Shown one piece after another: positions 48,401-58,946 of a stretch of DNA of 64,000 nt. The first letter of the stretch is position 1, and the number at the start of each line of letters is the position of its first letter. The position numbers and the translations under genes were made by a program. This DNA comes from Coffea arabica (Eukaryota > Streptophyta > Magnoliopsida > Gentianales > Rubiaceae), in NCBI RefSeq assembly GCF_036785885.1, contig NC_092320.1, positions 13,207,557-13,271,556 of the forward strand, in the 5' to 3' direction. The notes beneath the pieces are model-generated. The model was not told where the DNA came from. It made no database searches and worked only from the letters and a program-made list of their open reading frames with translations.

Positions 48401-49068
48401 GGCAAGGATTCAAGACTAGAAATTGGTTTCTCTCCTCTCCCTTTCTCTCTAAAGGTTCGGCCAGCCCAAGGAAGAAAATGGGGAAAAATAAGAGTAAAGT
48501 GGAAGCTTAATGGTGTAAGTAAGTTGTCTTCATTCTTGGTCAAAGTTCCATGGATCATTGACACTTGGCAAGAGAAGGATGAAATGGTTAATTGATAACC
48601 TAATTACCCTTCTTTCTCCTCCACAAATTTCGACCAAGGGGGATGATAAATGAAGGATTTCTTTGGGTCAAATTTTCAAGATAAAGACCAAGAAAGGTCT
48701 TGGTCAAAAGATGGCTAGATGTCCGCCAAGTGTTGCCGTGGGGTTCCAAGCTTATCTTCTTGTCTTTCCTTTGTCTCTAATGGCCAATCTATATTGTTTT
48801 CCTCCAATCCACTCTTAACACTTCTAATCACATAAACCTTCTTAAAAACATATCTCTTTTTGTCCACTAAATTTATTATGCAACTCACTAGGGGGTGCCA
48901 CTTCCACAATGCATTATGAACTTAACATACACTAATTTATAGGAGAAAGTGTTTAAAAATCTTAACTCACTTATAAAAATATCTAGAAAATTAAGGCAAT
49001 AAAGCAAAGTAAAGATAATGTATTCAAAGAAATAAAAGAAAAGATGAAATAATTTTCGGACTCTCACA
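42407..49068 (-). mobile_element. Solo LTR A (minus orientation), ~3.8 kb, containing a nested solo LTR
   Basis: On the plus strand it starts TGTGACTGCCCCATCTCCCC and ends GGACTCTCACA, with exact 5-bp duplication TCAAA (42402-42406 and 49069-49073). Reverse-complemented, its two ends match those of the nested LTR B: TGTGAGA at the start and GGGGC-GTCACA at the end. Removing LTR B and its duplication leaves about 3,795 bp. No gag or pol was found, so LTR-LTR recombination is the likely origin. Confidence 0.85.
45385..48246 (+). mobile_element. Solo LTR B (plus orientation), 2,862 bp, nested in LTR A
   Basis: Begins TGTGAGAACCCGTAAATTTC and ends GGTGGGGCTGTCACA, with exact 5-bp duplication CTTAG (45380-45384 and 48247-48251). 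No protein domain is encoded. Same family as LTR A, opposite orientation. Members of this size are typical of some Ty3/gypsy lineages, but lineage cannot be assigned from an LTR alone. Confidence 0.87.
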
Positions 49069-49073
49069 TCAAA

Positions 49074-49101
49074 TATACTAGAGAAATTTGTCAAAGATTA
49101 G
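49074..49101 (+). pseudogene. PMEI family gene (type A), 3' end
   Basis: Directly after the right TCAAA, the frame left at 42406 (NYKEAS) resumes as NILEKFVKD and TAG at 49099. Short, but it joins in frame and looks like a PMEI C-terminus. Confidence 0.85.
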
Positions 49102-49120
49102 TGAGTATGTTACAAAAACA

Positions 49121-49602
49121 TAGGGGTGTCAATTGGGTTTTTTTTTTAACCTGACTTTAGCAAGCACAAACTTGCACTCACAATAAACTTTTGGAATTTG
49201 AGTTTCAGTCTCATATTAAAAGGCTCAAACTCAATTCAAACTATTATATGAGTTTCGGATTCAAGCCGAACTTGGCCTAAACTCATAATTATATACATAA
49301 TTATATATAATACATATTTTATAATTATGAATTAATACAAATTTATATATAAATTATTAACATTTTATGTCATAATATGTATAATTATAAATTATAGATA
49401 ATATTATATATTTTTTACATATATAATTATACTCATATATGGGTCAGGTTTTAATGGGATTTGAGTATAATATGATCCAAACTCATTCACATTTAGTTTG
49501 GACCTAATATTTAGGCCCAACCTCTGCCCCCTAATATTTAGTGAGCTTCTTTCGTGCTGAATAGGCTAAGCTTGGGCTGCCCCAACTCTATTAACAGTCT
49601 TA
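49121..49602. mobile_element. hAT-type MITE, 482 bp
   Basis: Starts TAGGGGTGTCAAT; the reverse-complemented right end is TAAGACTGTTAAT. Exact 8-bp duplication CAAAAACA at 49113-49120 and 49603-49610. AT-rich, non-coding, starting 19 bp after the PMEI stop. Confidence 0.75.
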
Positions 49603-49610
49603 CAAAAACA

Positions 49611-50658
49611 TAACGCTCATTGACTAGATCATTTCGCCAAAGATGCCTATCAATTTGAACAACATAAAGGGGGTTTTTTTTTCAAGAAGTTGCTGTTGCA
49701 ATTGTGCTCCAAATTTAAGTATATTTCTATTGGACTTTTAAACTTTTATCTATTAGATAAAATTTTTTTGTGTTGATAATGTATAAATCATCGAATCTAG
49801 AGACATGTCACATATGCAAAATTTAGAGTTAAAATTCAAATTTTACACATATATTATGCAACCAGATCCGCTAGTATATATACTATCAATCTAGGAAATA
49901 TAAATCCTTATGATTATAGTTTCATTCTAGGCATTTGATCAAGAATGAATAATAAAAAAATGATGTATGTTAAGTATCAATTTTGAATAATATTTATATG
50001 ATTCTAACTCTTCAAAATCACATTGTTTTGATCCAGATTGACGAGTAAGATGTTTATTTTAAACTTGGTTCAAGATAGGATATTAAAATTTTCCTGTTGA
50101 AAATTTTTGACTTTTTGACTTACATATTGTTTGTTGTATAAGGAAAAAATATTATTTTGAGAGACTCAAATTAGAACTAAATATAGGAAAAAGCGGTGGA
50201 TAAGTGTTAAAAAGGAAAAGTTGTTCATCTATGACTATTTAGTAATGTATATGAATAAATTTGCACAAAGATGGATTACTTATCCAGAGAGAGGTGAGGG
50301 TCATAAATAAGAACAAAACTGGATTAGTAACTAATCTTATCTCGTCATAATAGTATATACACTATCAATGTATATAAGATTAATTCTTTGTACAATTTTT
50401 TTTAAAATTTAAGCCACTTTCGAAAGATGAGTTTGGGTTAAACCCCTAGAGTAATTTATTAAAGAAGGCTTGAATCAATTAAATGGCTTGGATTTTTTGT
50501 AACCGAAAATACTCAAGACTGTAGAAAACTTTGAAAACATAAATAACCACTATGACAAGAATCTAATTACTAGCCGAATAAACTTATATATATATATATG
50601 TATGTATATATATATATCCTATTTAACACTTTATATGGAGGGTAAATGAGTCTTTTCC
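49611..50658. other. AT-rich spacer before the tandem array
   Basis: No gene recognised. A TA-rich microsatellite lies at 50587-50618. Confidence 0.5.
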
Positions 50659-50922
50659 TAGCTCAGGTATTCGTATGCATTGCACCTAACAAAAGCTATG
50701 AATGATTTTGTCCTCATGCAAGATAGGAATGACATTATGTCATTATCATTCTGTATTCAACTTCAATAAGTATTAATCCTGAATTAATTTTTTGTTATTT
50801 TCTCCAAAAAGAAACAAAAACACAATGCCTTTAGATACCACTAAATCGATGCAATAAATCTAATCACCATGAATTTCTAAGACTCCAACCTTGGCAACTT
50901 TTGCAATTTTATTTGAAATACT

Positions 50923-51198
50923 ATGTTGAGAATTGCCCTTTTATCCTTCTTTTGCTGCCTCATGGCTGCCCCATACCTACAAAATGTGAGCAGAGATGCA
51001 GCTCTAATAACCAAAATTTGTTCCTAAACACCACGATTTGACTGTTGCTATATTTGCATCCGAGGTGATGCTAATCGCGATAAAGAGAATATAAAAGAGC
51101 TTGCAGGACAATCAATAACTTGTTCCGGGACACAAACGTTGTCCGTGCATAATGATTTCGACAACTTGTACTCTTACTTGCACAAAAGGAAAAAATAA
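50923..51198 (+). pseudogene. PMEI type A fragment, unit 1 (in-frame stop)
   Basis: Signal peptide MLRIALLSFFCCLMAAPYLQ, then SRDAALITKICS, TAA (from a Lys codon), TPRFDCCYICIRGDANRDKE, and SITCSGTQTLSVHNDFDNLY to a TAA at 51196. The frame is otherwise continuous for 92 codons. Compared with the full-length copy at 42041, homology stops after NDF-NL, so only the N-terminal half of the domain exists. Confidence 0.82.
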
Positions 51199-52447
51199 AG
51201 GGTTTGTTCCCAAGCAAGGGAGTCTAGGTAGGTATCAGTTAAAAGAAAACCAGCAAGTTCTTTGGCACACGCTTGTCTCCTTCGATAGAAGTATAGACAT
51301 TTGCAAAATGCTAAAAATTATGTTCAAATCGAAGATTACTAAATTCTACAGATCACATTACACATAATCATAGAACTATATTGTCGCTTGGAACATTTTA
51401 TTTTATCTTCTTTAACAGAAGCTATGTCCATTCGAAGTACTGCAACCGGAGGCAAATTGAAAAATGGATAGCAATAGAATGGAAGTCATCGCAGAAAACT
51501 CTTCAAAACTCTTGGAAAATATTGCCCAACTTTTGTTCAAAAGCTTCAAACTGAACGAAAATTAAAAGATTTGCTGATATGCCAACAAGAATTTGTCAAT
51601 TGCTAAATTTTTTTCTCTTTGCCACCTTTTCATTACTTTATTGTAGAACCCCATAAGTAGACGGGTTTTTCTTGAGATGCACTTTTTCATTTGTAGTGTA
51701 TACACTTAGAATTGTCCTCCCAATACACAACCAAATTCTCAATTAAATTTTTTAATCATTTTTCCTTATGAAATTGTCAGCTAATGTCTTTGGGAGCTTA
51801 AAGAATAAATTGGGAACAAACTTTGTAGTCAGAATTTTCAATCAGGCCTTTTTGTAAGTCACTTATGAGTCATGACCGGGGTTATTTTATTACCAAAAAC
51901 CAACGTATTATTTCAAAATTAGAAGGGTACTAACTGAAAATATCAGAAAATATCACAGTAGGTTTCTGAAATTATCTAAAAATATAACTGATTTGGCAAC
52001 ATTTAACACTTGTCAACTAATGGATGAGATAGTTGTTTAGAGAAGATATGGACTGCCACCGGTCTTGGATATTCACAACTCAAACCGATCGAATTTATGT
52101 TGCAATCAATTGCTGGTTGTCATTTCTGGAATCCTTAGATTTCATTATTTAAGAGAAGAGATCCAGGAGTTCTTCATTTCAATTCTCGTTCAACAGTTTT
52201 TGTTTGGGTAAGTTTCTCGTTGAGGTTTTTTTTTTCATAATTTGCTATCTTTACTCCATTCATGGATGATTGTTTTAATTTCTCTGCTATAGTGATTATT
52301 TGTCATGTAAAGTTGATGTTTTCAAATACTTTCTTGATCCTTTCACATACGTACATGGAGTATATTTCTTTCGATCACAATGAATTTACCTCAACAACCC
52401 GCTAATTTGATATATGTCCAAAACACTGATTTCCTAAAACACCGTAT
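51199..52447 (+). other. Conserved non-coding flank in unit 1
   Basis: This segment recurs in units 2-4 and its first ~550 bp also at 24037-28024 (interrupted by elements). It contains a 28-codon ORF at 51479-51565 (MEVIAENSSKLLENIAQLLF start) kept open in all four units. No known domain. The part from about 51850 is likely the upstream regulatory region of the type B gene; GTTTGGGTAAG at 52203 resembles a 5' UTR splice donor. Confidence 0.55.
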
Positions 52448-52790
52448 TTCCCTCTTCCTCACCACCATCACCTCCTCTGCCACCCCTCCTCCTCCCTTTT
52501 GCCTACTACCTGCTACACCTCCATCTCCCTTATTTTTTTTATCCCTTCTCCCTCCCTCTCCTCCACCTCCATTTCCTCATTCTCCTCCCTCTTTCTCCCC
52601 ACTTTCCCACGATCCATTCCCTTTTTCCCCTATCTGATTTGGACCAGTGGTGGGAGGTGGCGGGGATAGATAGAAAGATGGGGGAGGAAGGGAGCAGAAG
52701 GGGGAAAAAGGAAGAAAAGAAGGAGCAAGATGGTGGCAGTCGAGGGTGGCAGTGGTGTGGAAAGGGTGAATTTTTTTTTTATTTTTTTTT
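52448..52790. repeat. Pyrimidine-to-purine strand-switch block, unit 1
   Basis: About 190 bp almost purely C/T (CCTCCTCCTCCC, CCCTTCTCCCTCCCTCTCC) switch to about 110 bp almost purely G/A (GGGGGAGGAAGGGAGCAGAA). The halves are imperfectly complementary, so they could fold back. It recurs at 56578 and 60208. Confidence 0.75.
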
Positions 52791-52898
52791 ACAGTGGTGT
52801 ATTTGTTTGTTGGTGTTTTCTTAAAACTTCTATAGCCAGAAACGCACTCATGTTAATTAATGATTCTTTCAATTTGATCACGAGTGCAGCAAAATCAC

Positions 52899-53380
52899 AT
52901 GGCTTCATTTGGCAAAGTTTATATGTTTGCTTGGCTCTTGTGGGGAAGCTTAGGGGTTCAAGTGACAGGCGATGATTCCGAGATCAGACGTGTCTGCGAC
53001 AAGACAGACTACTTTTACTATTGCTATGATTGCTTGAGTGGGAAAAAGGGATTCAACAGCAACGGAGCAGACTTCGGTGGCAAATCCATCTTGTGCACTA
53101 TTAATGCATTTGTCATCGTGCGAAGAACAACTTTAGAGTTTTCATTAAATTCTACCGGACATTTTCAAGAAACAACAAAGGTCTGTCTGGAAAAATTTGA
53201 CTCATGCATGGGTTATTGTAGAGCCGCACTTAAAGCATGGAGACTGAAACGAAAATCAGATGCCATCCAGTTTCTTAATTTTAGCTGATAACAGACCCCA
53301 TCTCGCAAGAATATGTCAAACAACTAACCAAAGCGAAAAATCTCATTGAGGTGTCTCTTAGAATTGTCGCTCTATCATGA
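52899..53380 (+). pseudogene. PMEI-like type B gene, unit 1 (28-bp deletion)
   Basis: Same as the intact genes in units 2 and 3 from MASFGKVYMFAWLLWGSLG onwards, including C-x8-C (VCDKTDYFYYC) and SCMGYCRAALKAWRLKRKSD. After QFLNF a 28-bp deletion removes the codons around the fourth conserved Cys (EMYFDCDK in unit 2) and shifts the frame, giving TGA at 53286. The remaining homology runs to the ancestral TGA at 53378. The truncated product of about 129 residues would lack the second disulphide. Confidence 0.9.
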
Positions 53381-54057
53381 TCAGCATTAGTTTTGCTCCA
53401 AATTAATTTGTAAAATTGGAGTGTATTATTATTATTATTATGTTAATGTTCATGGACTCCAGTTGACTTCAATGCTGCTGTATTATTCTTGTTACTCGAT
53501 TTAGATTTACATTTATAGTATTGTTAGCAAATTTATCTGGTTAAGCGTGATGTTATTTAGTGGAGTCCAAAAAAAAAAAAAGCTTCCACCTGATTCTTGT
53601 GTCGTAATTTTAGCTTGCCCGATGTAATGGAAAATTTTGCATAAAGGGTACAAGATTTCCCTTTACACTTCCAGAGTTTATCAAGAGAGAAGGGGTTGGG
53701 AAGGCGCAGGTGAAACGAGTCTTCTCATGAACTAAAAACAAAAATTTTGGATGTACTCTCCAGTGCCTTTTAGAAAAATGATAATGGTGAACTTTTTCAA
53801 ATCGTCTATTAATGTATTTTAAATTGATTTGAGAGGAAAGAATCTTTTCATCAAAGATCATCCAAGATTATAACAATCTAATAGATTTTTTTGGCAACAT
53901 TGTTATGATTAATATTCTTGCAATGTTACTGCGAAATTCCTTATGATTGTGGTCGTCTATAAGGGTACATAGATGACCAATTCAAGATGGGGTATATCGA
54001 GAAACATTCCTTTGAGTAGAGTAAAAAATTTTGGATGCTATTAGGATTTGTGTAAAC
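53381..54057. other. 3' flank of type B copy, unit 1
   Basis: Non-coding sequence with (ATT)n and a poly-A tract, repeated nearly unchanged in units 2 and 3. An 83-codon minus-strand open frame (53610-53861) persists in all three copies, but the copies are too similar for that to show selection. Confidence 0.55.
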
Positions 54058-54568
54058 TAGGGCTGCAAACGAATCGAGCCGCTCGCGAGCCGCTCGAGTC
54101 AAGCTCGAGTCGAGCTCGGCATTAATCGAGCTCGAGTCGAGCTCGAGCCAACTCGAGTCAAACTCGAGCTCGAACTCGAGCTCAGAATATTAAGCTCGTT
54201 AGCTCGCGAGCCGGCTCGCGAGCTTGAGTATATATATATTTTTTTTTATTTTTATTTTTATTTAATAATAAAATTACGTATATTATATATATATATTTTT
54301 TATTTTTTGTTTTCATAGTGAAATTACGGATATATCCTTAATATTTTATTATTTATTCATAAAAATATTATTTTATTTATTTTTTTAAAAATAAAATAAT
54401 TTTTTTTTAATTTTTTTCGAGCTCGGCTCGACTTGATTCGAGTCGAACTCGAGCTCGAAAATTGCCAGCTCGTCGAGCTCGAGCTCGAGCTCGAGCTTGG
54501 TAAAATTTAGTCGAGACTCGGCTCGATTAGCTCAAAGCTCGACTCGGCTCGGCTCGTTTGCAGCCCTA
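54058..54568. mobile_element. hAT-type MITE rich in GAGCTCGA motifs, 511 bp
   Basis: Perfect 15-bp inverted ends TAGGGCTGCAAACGA and TCGTTTGCAGCCCTA, with exact 8-bp duplication GTGTAAAC (54050-54057 and 54569-54576). Unit 2 has the empty site (TTTGTGTAAACTGAAC at 58197). Both arms are packed with CTCGAGCTCGAGTCGAG and similar, around an AT-rich core. Confidence 0.9.
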
Positions 54569-55041
54569 GTGTAAACTGAACTAAATGCCACATGTCACAG
54601 TGTTCCTTTACTTGTGCCTACTTAAGGTTTTGATTAAACAAAATTCGAAGTTAAATAAAGAACCAGTAATATAACTCACCACTGTTTCTGTAATAATCAA
54701 ACTCTCAACGGTTGAGACTATAGAACGCAAAGGTTCTGAGCTCTAATCTATTCATATGCATTGCACATAACAAAATCTATGAATGATTCTGTCCTTGTGC
54801 AAGATAAGAATGACAATGAATGATTTTGTCCTTGTGCATGATAAGAACGACATTATGGCATTATGATTCAGCATTCAACTTCAATAAGTATTAATCTTGA
54901 ATTAATTTTTTGTTATTTTTTCCGAAAAGGAAATAAAAACACAATGCCTTTAGATACCACTAAATCGATGCAATAAATCCAATCACCATGAATTTGCAAG
55001 ACTCCAACCTTGGTATCTTTTGCAATTTTGTTTGAAATACA

Positions 55042-55316
55042 ATGTTGAGAATTGCCCCTTTATCCTTCTTTTGCTGCCTCATGGCTGCCCCATACCTACA
55101 AAATGCTAGCAGAGATGCAGCTCTAATAACCAAAATTTGTTCCAAAACACCGCGATTTGACAATTGTTTTATTTGCATCCGAGGTGAAGCTGATCGCGAT
55201 AAAGGGGATAGAAAAGGACTTGCAAGACAATCAATAACTTGTTCCGGACACAAACGTTGAACGTTCATAATGATTTCGACAACTTGTACTCTTACTTGCA
55301 CAAAAGGAAAAAATAA
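55042..55316 (+). pseudogene. PMEI type A fragment, unit 2 (1-nt deletion)
   Basis: MLRIAPLSFFCCLMAAPYLQ leader, ITKICSKTPRFDNCFICIRG (Lys codon intact, unlike unit 1) and GLARQSITCSGHKR, stopping at 55258. One G is missing relative to unit 1 (CCGGACAC against CCGGGACAC), shifting the frame; the former reading continues to 55316 in the next frame. Confidence 0.85.
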
Positions 55317-57018
55317 AGGGTTTGTTCCCAAGCAAGGGAGCGTAGGGAGGTATCAGTGAAAAGAAAACCAACAAGTTCTTTGGCACACGCTTGTCTCCTT
55401 CGATAGAAGTATAGACATTTGCAAAATGCTAAAAATCATGTTCAATTCGAAGATTACTAAATTCTACAGATCACATTACACATAATCACAGAACTATATT
55501 GTCGCTTGGAACATTTTATTTTATCTTCTTTAACAGAAGCTATGTCCATTCGAAGTACTGCAACCAGAGGCAAATTGAAAAATGGATAGCAATAGAATGG
55601 AAGTCATCGCAGAAAACTCTTCAAAACTCTTGGAAAATATTGCCCAACTTTTGTTCAAAAGCTTCAAACTGAACGAAAATTAAAAGATTTGCTGCTATGC
55701 CAACAAGAATTTGTCAATTGCTAAATTTTTTTCTCTTTGCCATCTTTTCATTACTTTATTGTAGAACCCCATAAGTAGACGGGTTTTTCTTGAGATGCAC
55801 TGTTTCGTTTGTAGTGTATACACTTAGAATTGTCCTCCCAATACACAACCAAATTCTCAATTAAAATTTTTAATCTTTTTTCCTTATGAAATTGTCAGCT
55901 AATGTCTTTTGGAGCTTAAAGAATAAATTGGGAACAAACTTTGTAGTCAGAATTTTCAATCAGGCCTTTTTGTAAGTCACTTATGAGTCATGACCGGGGT
56001 TAATTTTATTACCAAAAACCAACGCATTATTTCAAAATTAGAGGGGTACTAAGTGAAAATATCAGAAAAAATCACAGTAGGTTTCTGAAATTATCTAAAA
56101 ATATAACTGATTTGGCAACATTTAACACTTGTCAACTGATGGATGAGACTGTTGTTCATAGAAGATATGGACTGCCACCGGTCATGGATTTTCACAACTC
56201 AAATCTACCGAATTTATGTTGCAATCAATGCTGGTTGTCGTTTCTGGAATCCTTAGATTTCATTATTTAAGAGAAGAGATCCAGGATTTCTTCATTTCAA
56301 TTCTCGTTCAACAGTTTTTGTTTGGGTAAGTTTCTCGTCGAGGTTTTTTTTTTCATAATTTGATATCTTTACTCCATTCATGGATGATTGTTTTAATTTC
56401 TCTGCTATAGTGATTATTTGTCATATAAAGTTGATATTTTCAAATACTTTCTTGATCCTTTCACGTACGTACATGGAGTATATTTCTTCCGATCACTCTG
56501 AATTTATCTCAACAGCCCGTTAATTTGATATATGTCCAAAACACTGATTTTCCTAAAACACCGTATTTCCCCCTTCGTCACCACTACCACCTCCTCTGCC
56601 GCCCCTCTCCTCGCTTTTGCCTACTACCTGCTACACCTCCCTCGCCCTTATTTTTTTTTTATCCCTTCTCCCTCCCTCTCCTCCACCTCCATTTTCCTCA
56701 TTCTCCTCCCACTTTCTCCCCTCTTTCTCGCGATCCCTTCCCTTTTTCCCCTATCCGATTTGGACCAGTGGTGGGAGGGGGCGGGGATAGATAGAAAGAT
56801 GGGGGAGGAAGGGAGCAGAAGGAGGAAAAAGGAAGAAAAGAAGGAGCAAGAAGGTGGCAGTCGAGGGTGGCAGTGGTGTGGAAAGGGTGAATTTTTTTTT
56901 ATTTTTTTTTACCGTGGTATATTTGTTTGTTGGTGTTTTATTAAATCTTCTACAGCCAGAAACGCACTCATGTTAATTAATGAATCTTTCAATTTGATCA
57001 CGAGTGCAGCAAAATCAC
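55317..57018 (+). other. Conserved flank and upstream region of type B gene, unit 2
   Basis: As in unit 1, including the 28-codon ORF (55597-55683) and the C/T-to-G/A block from about 56578. A 187-codon open frame at 56532-57095 crosses this block and is a composition effect. Confidence 0.55.
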
Positions 57019-57528
57019 ATGGCTTCATTTGGCAAAGTTTATCTGTTTGCTTGGCTCTTGTGGGGAAGCTTAGGGGTTCAAGTGACAGGCAATGATTCCG
57101 AGATCAGACGTGTCTGCGACAAGACAGACTACTTTTACTATTGCTACGATTGCTTGAGTGGGAAAAAGGGATTCAACAGCAACGGAGCAGACTTCGGTGG
57201 CAAATCCATCTTGTGCACTATTAATGCATTTGTCATCGTGCGAAGAACAACTTTAGAGTTTTCATTAAATTCTACCAGACATTTTCAAGAAACAACAAAG
57301 GTCTGTCTGGAAAAATTTGACTCATGCATGGGTTATTGTAGAGCCGCACTTAAAGCATGGAGACTGAAACGAAAATCAGATGCCATCCAGTTTCTTAATT
57401 TTGGTTTTGAAATGTATTTCGACTGTGATAAGCTGATAACAGACCCCATCTCGCAAGAATATGTCAAACAACTAACCAAAGCGAAAAATCTCATTGAGGT
57501 GTCTCTTAGAATTGTCGCTCTATCATGA
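57019..57528 (+). CDS. PMEI/invertase-inhibitor-like secreted protein (type B), intact
   Basis: 169 residues from MASFGKVYLFAWLLWGSLGV, a signal peptide of about 24 residues. Mature part: SEIRRVCDKTDYFYYCYDCL with C33 and C42 (family-typical C-x8-C), helices with Arg/Thr-rich middle, KVCLEKFDSCMGYCRAALKA with C96, and C136 in YFDCDKLITDPIS. Family disulphides are expected for 33-42 and 96-136; C45, C66, C103 and C107 are extra. The family inhibits pectin methylesterase or invertase in the cell wall or vacuole; which enzyme cannot be told from sequence. Met at 57019 is preferred over one five codons upstream because the leader fits. It differs from the unit 3 protein only at residues 87 (Arg) and 132 (Met). 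Single exon. Confidence 0.85.
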   Translation: MASFGKVYLFAWLLWGSLGVQVTGNDSEIRRVCDKTDYFYYCYDCLSGKKGFNSNGADFGGKSILCTINAFVIVRRTTLEFSLNSTRHFQETTKVCLEKFDSCMGYCRAALKAWRLKRKSDAIQFLNFGFEMYFDCDKLITDPISQEYVKQLTKAKNLIEVSLRIVALS

Positions 57529-58368
57529 TCAGCATTAGTTTTGCTCCAAATTAATTTGTAAAATTGGAGTGTATTATTATTATTATTATGTTAATGTTCA
57601 TGGACTCCAGTTGACTTCAATGCTGCTGTATTATTCTTGTTACTCGATTTAGATTTACATTTATAGTATTGTTAGCAAATTTATCTGGTTAAGCGTGATG
57701 TTATTTAGTGGAGTCCAAAAAAAAAAAAAAACTTCCACCTGATTCTTGTGTCGTAATTTTAGCTTGCCCGATGTAATGGAAAATTTTGCATAAAGGGTAC
57801 AAGATTTCCCTTTACACTTCCAGAGTTTATCAAGAGAGAAAGGGTTGGGAAGGCGCAGGTGAAACGAGTCTTCTCATGAACTAAAAACAAAAATTTTGGA
57901 TGTACTCTCCAGTGCCTTTTAGAAAAATGATAATGGTGAACTTTTTCAAATCGTCTATTAATGTATTTTAAATTGATTTGAGAGGAAAGAATCTTTTCAT
58001 CAAAGATCATCCAAGATTATAACAATCTATTAGATTTTTTTGGCAACATTGTTATGATTAATATTCTTGCAATGTTACTGCGGAATTCCTTATGATTGTG
58101 GTCGTCTATAAGGGTACATAGATGACCAATTCAAGATGGGGTATATCGAGAAACATTCCTTTGAGTAGAATAAAAAATTTTGGATGCTATTAGGATTTGT
58201 GTAAACTGAACTAAATGCCACATGTCACAGTGTTCCTTTACTTGTGCCTACTTAAGGTTTTGATAAAACAAAATTCGAAGTTAAATAAAGAACCAGTAAT
58301 ATAACTCACCACTGTTTCTGTAATAATCAAACTCTCAACGGTTGAGACTATAGAACGCAAAGGTTCTG
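57529..58368. other. 3' flank of type B gene, unit 2
   Basis: Non-coding, near-identical to units 1 and 3. It carries the empty target site of the unit 1 MITE at about 58197-58204. Confidence 0.6.
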
Positions 58369-58671
58369 AGCTCTAATCTATTCATATGCATTGCACATAA
58401 CAAAATCTATGAATGATTCTGTCCTTGTGCAAGATAAGAATGACAATGAATGATTTTGTCCTTGTGCATGATAAGAATGACATTATGGCATTATGATTCA
58501 GCATTCAACTTCAATAAGTATTAATCTTGAATTAATTTTTTGTTATTTTTTCCGAAAAGGAAATAAAAACACAATGCCTTTAGATACCACTAAATCGATG
58601 CAATAAATCCAATCACCATGAATTTGTAAGACTCCAACCTTGGTATCTTTTGCAATTTTGTTTGAAATACA

Positions 58672-58946
58672 ATGTTGAGAATTGCCCTTTTATCCTTCTT
58701 TTGCTGCCTCATGGCTGCCCCATACCTACAAAATGCTAGCAGAGATGCAGCTCTAATAACCAAAATTTGTTCCAAAACACCGCGATTTGACTATTGTTTT
58801 ATTTGCATCCGAGGTGAAGCTGATCGCGATAAAGGGGATAGAAAAGGGCTTGCAAGACAATCAATAACTTGTTCCGGACACAAACGTTGAACGTTCATAA
58901 TGATTTCGACAACTTGTACTCTTACTTGCACAAAAGGAAAAAATAA
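58672..58946 (+). pseudogene. PMEI type A fragment, unit 3 (1-nt deletion)
   Basis: Same frameshift as unit 2; reads MLRIALLSFFCCLMAAPYLQ to GLARQSITCSGHKR with stop at 58888. The shared lesion predates the unit 2/3 duplication. Confidence 0.85.

Larger units (their letters stand above)
50659..54738 (+). repeat. Tandem unit 1 of the PMEI array (4,080 bp, includes a MITE)
   Basis: Homology with the next units starts near 50659 (AGCTC, then ATGCATTGCAC). Contents: type A fragment, conserved non-coding flank, purine/pyrimidine block, type B copy, then tail. Removing the 511-bp hAT MITE and its 8-bp duplication leaves about 3.56 kb, close to units 2 and 3. Confidence 0.88.
54739..58368 (+). repeat. 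Tandem unit 2 of the PMEI array (3,630 bp)
   Basis: Same order of parts as unit 1. It shares with unit 3 a derived 36-bp tandem duplication near its start (TGAATGATT-TGTCCTTGTGCA twice) that units 1 and 4 lack, so 2 and 3 are the most recent pair. Confidence 0.92.

Noticed and set aside
48067-48510. 147-codon plus-strand open frame
   Set aside because: It spans the border of solo LTR B into LTR A and has no domain.
53610-53861. 83-codon minus-strand open frame kept in three units
   Set aside because: The units are too similar for this to show selection; no domain and no sign of a promoter.
56532-57095. 187-codon open frame repeated at 60162-60725
   Set aside because: It crosses the C/T-to-G/A block, is low-complexity, has no domain, and in its last part runs out of frame over the start of the real type B gene. 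Identity between copies only reflects recent duplication.
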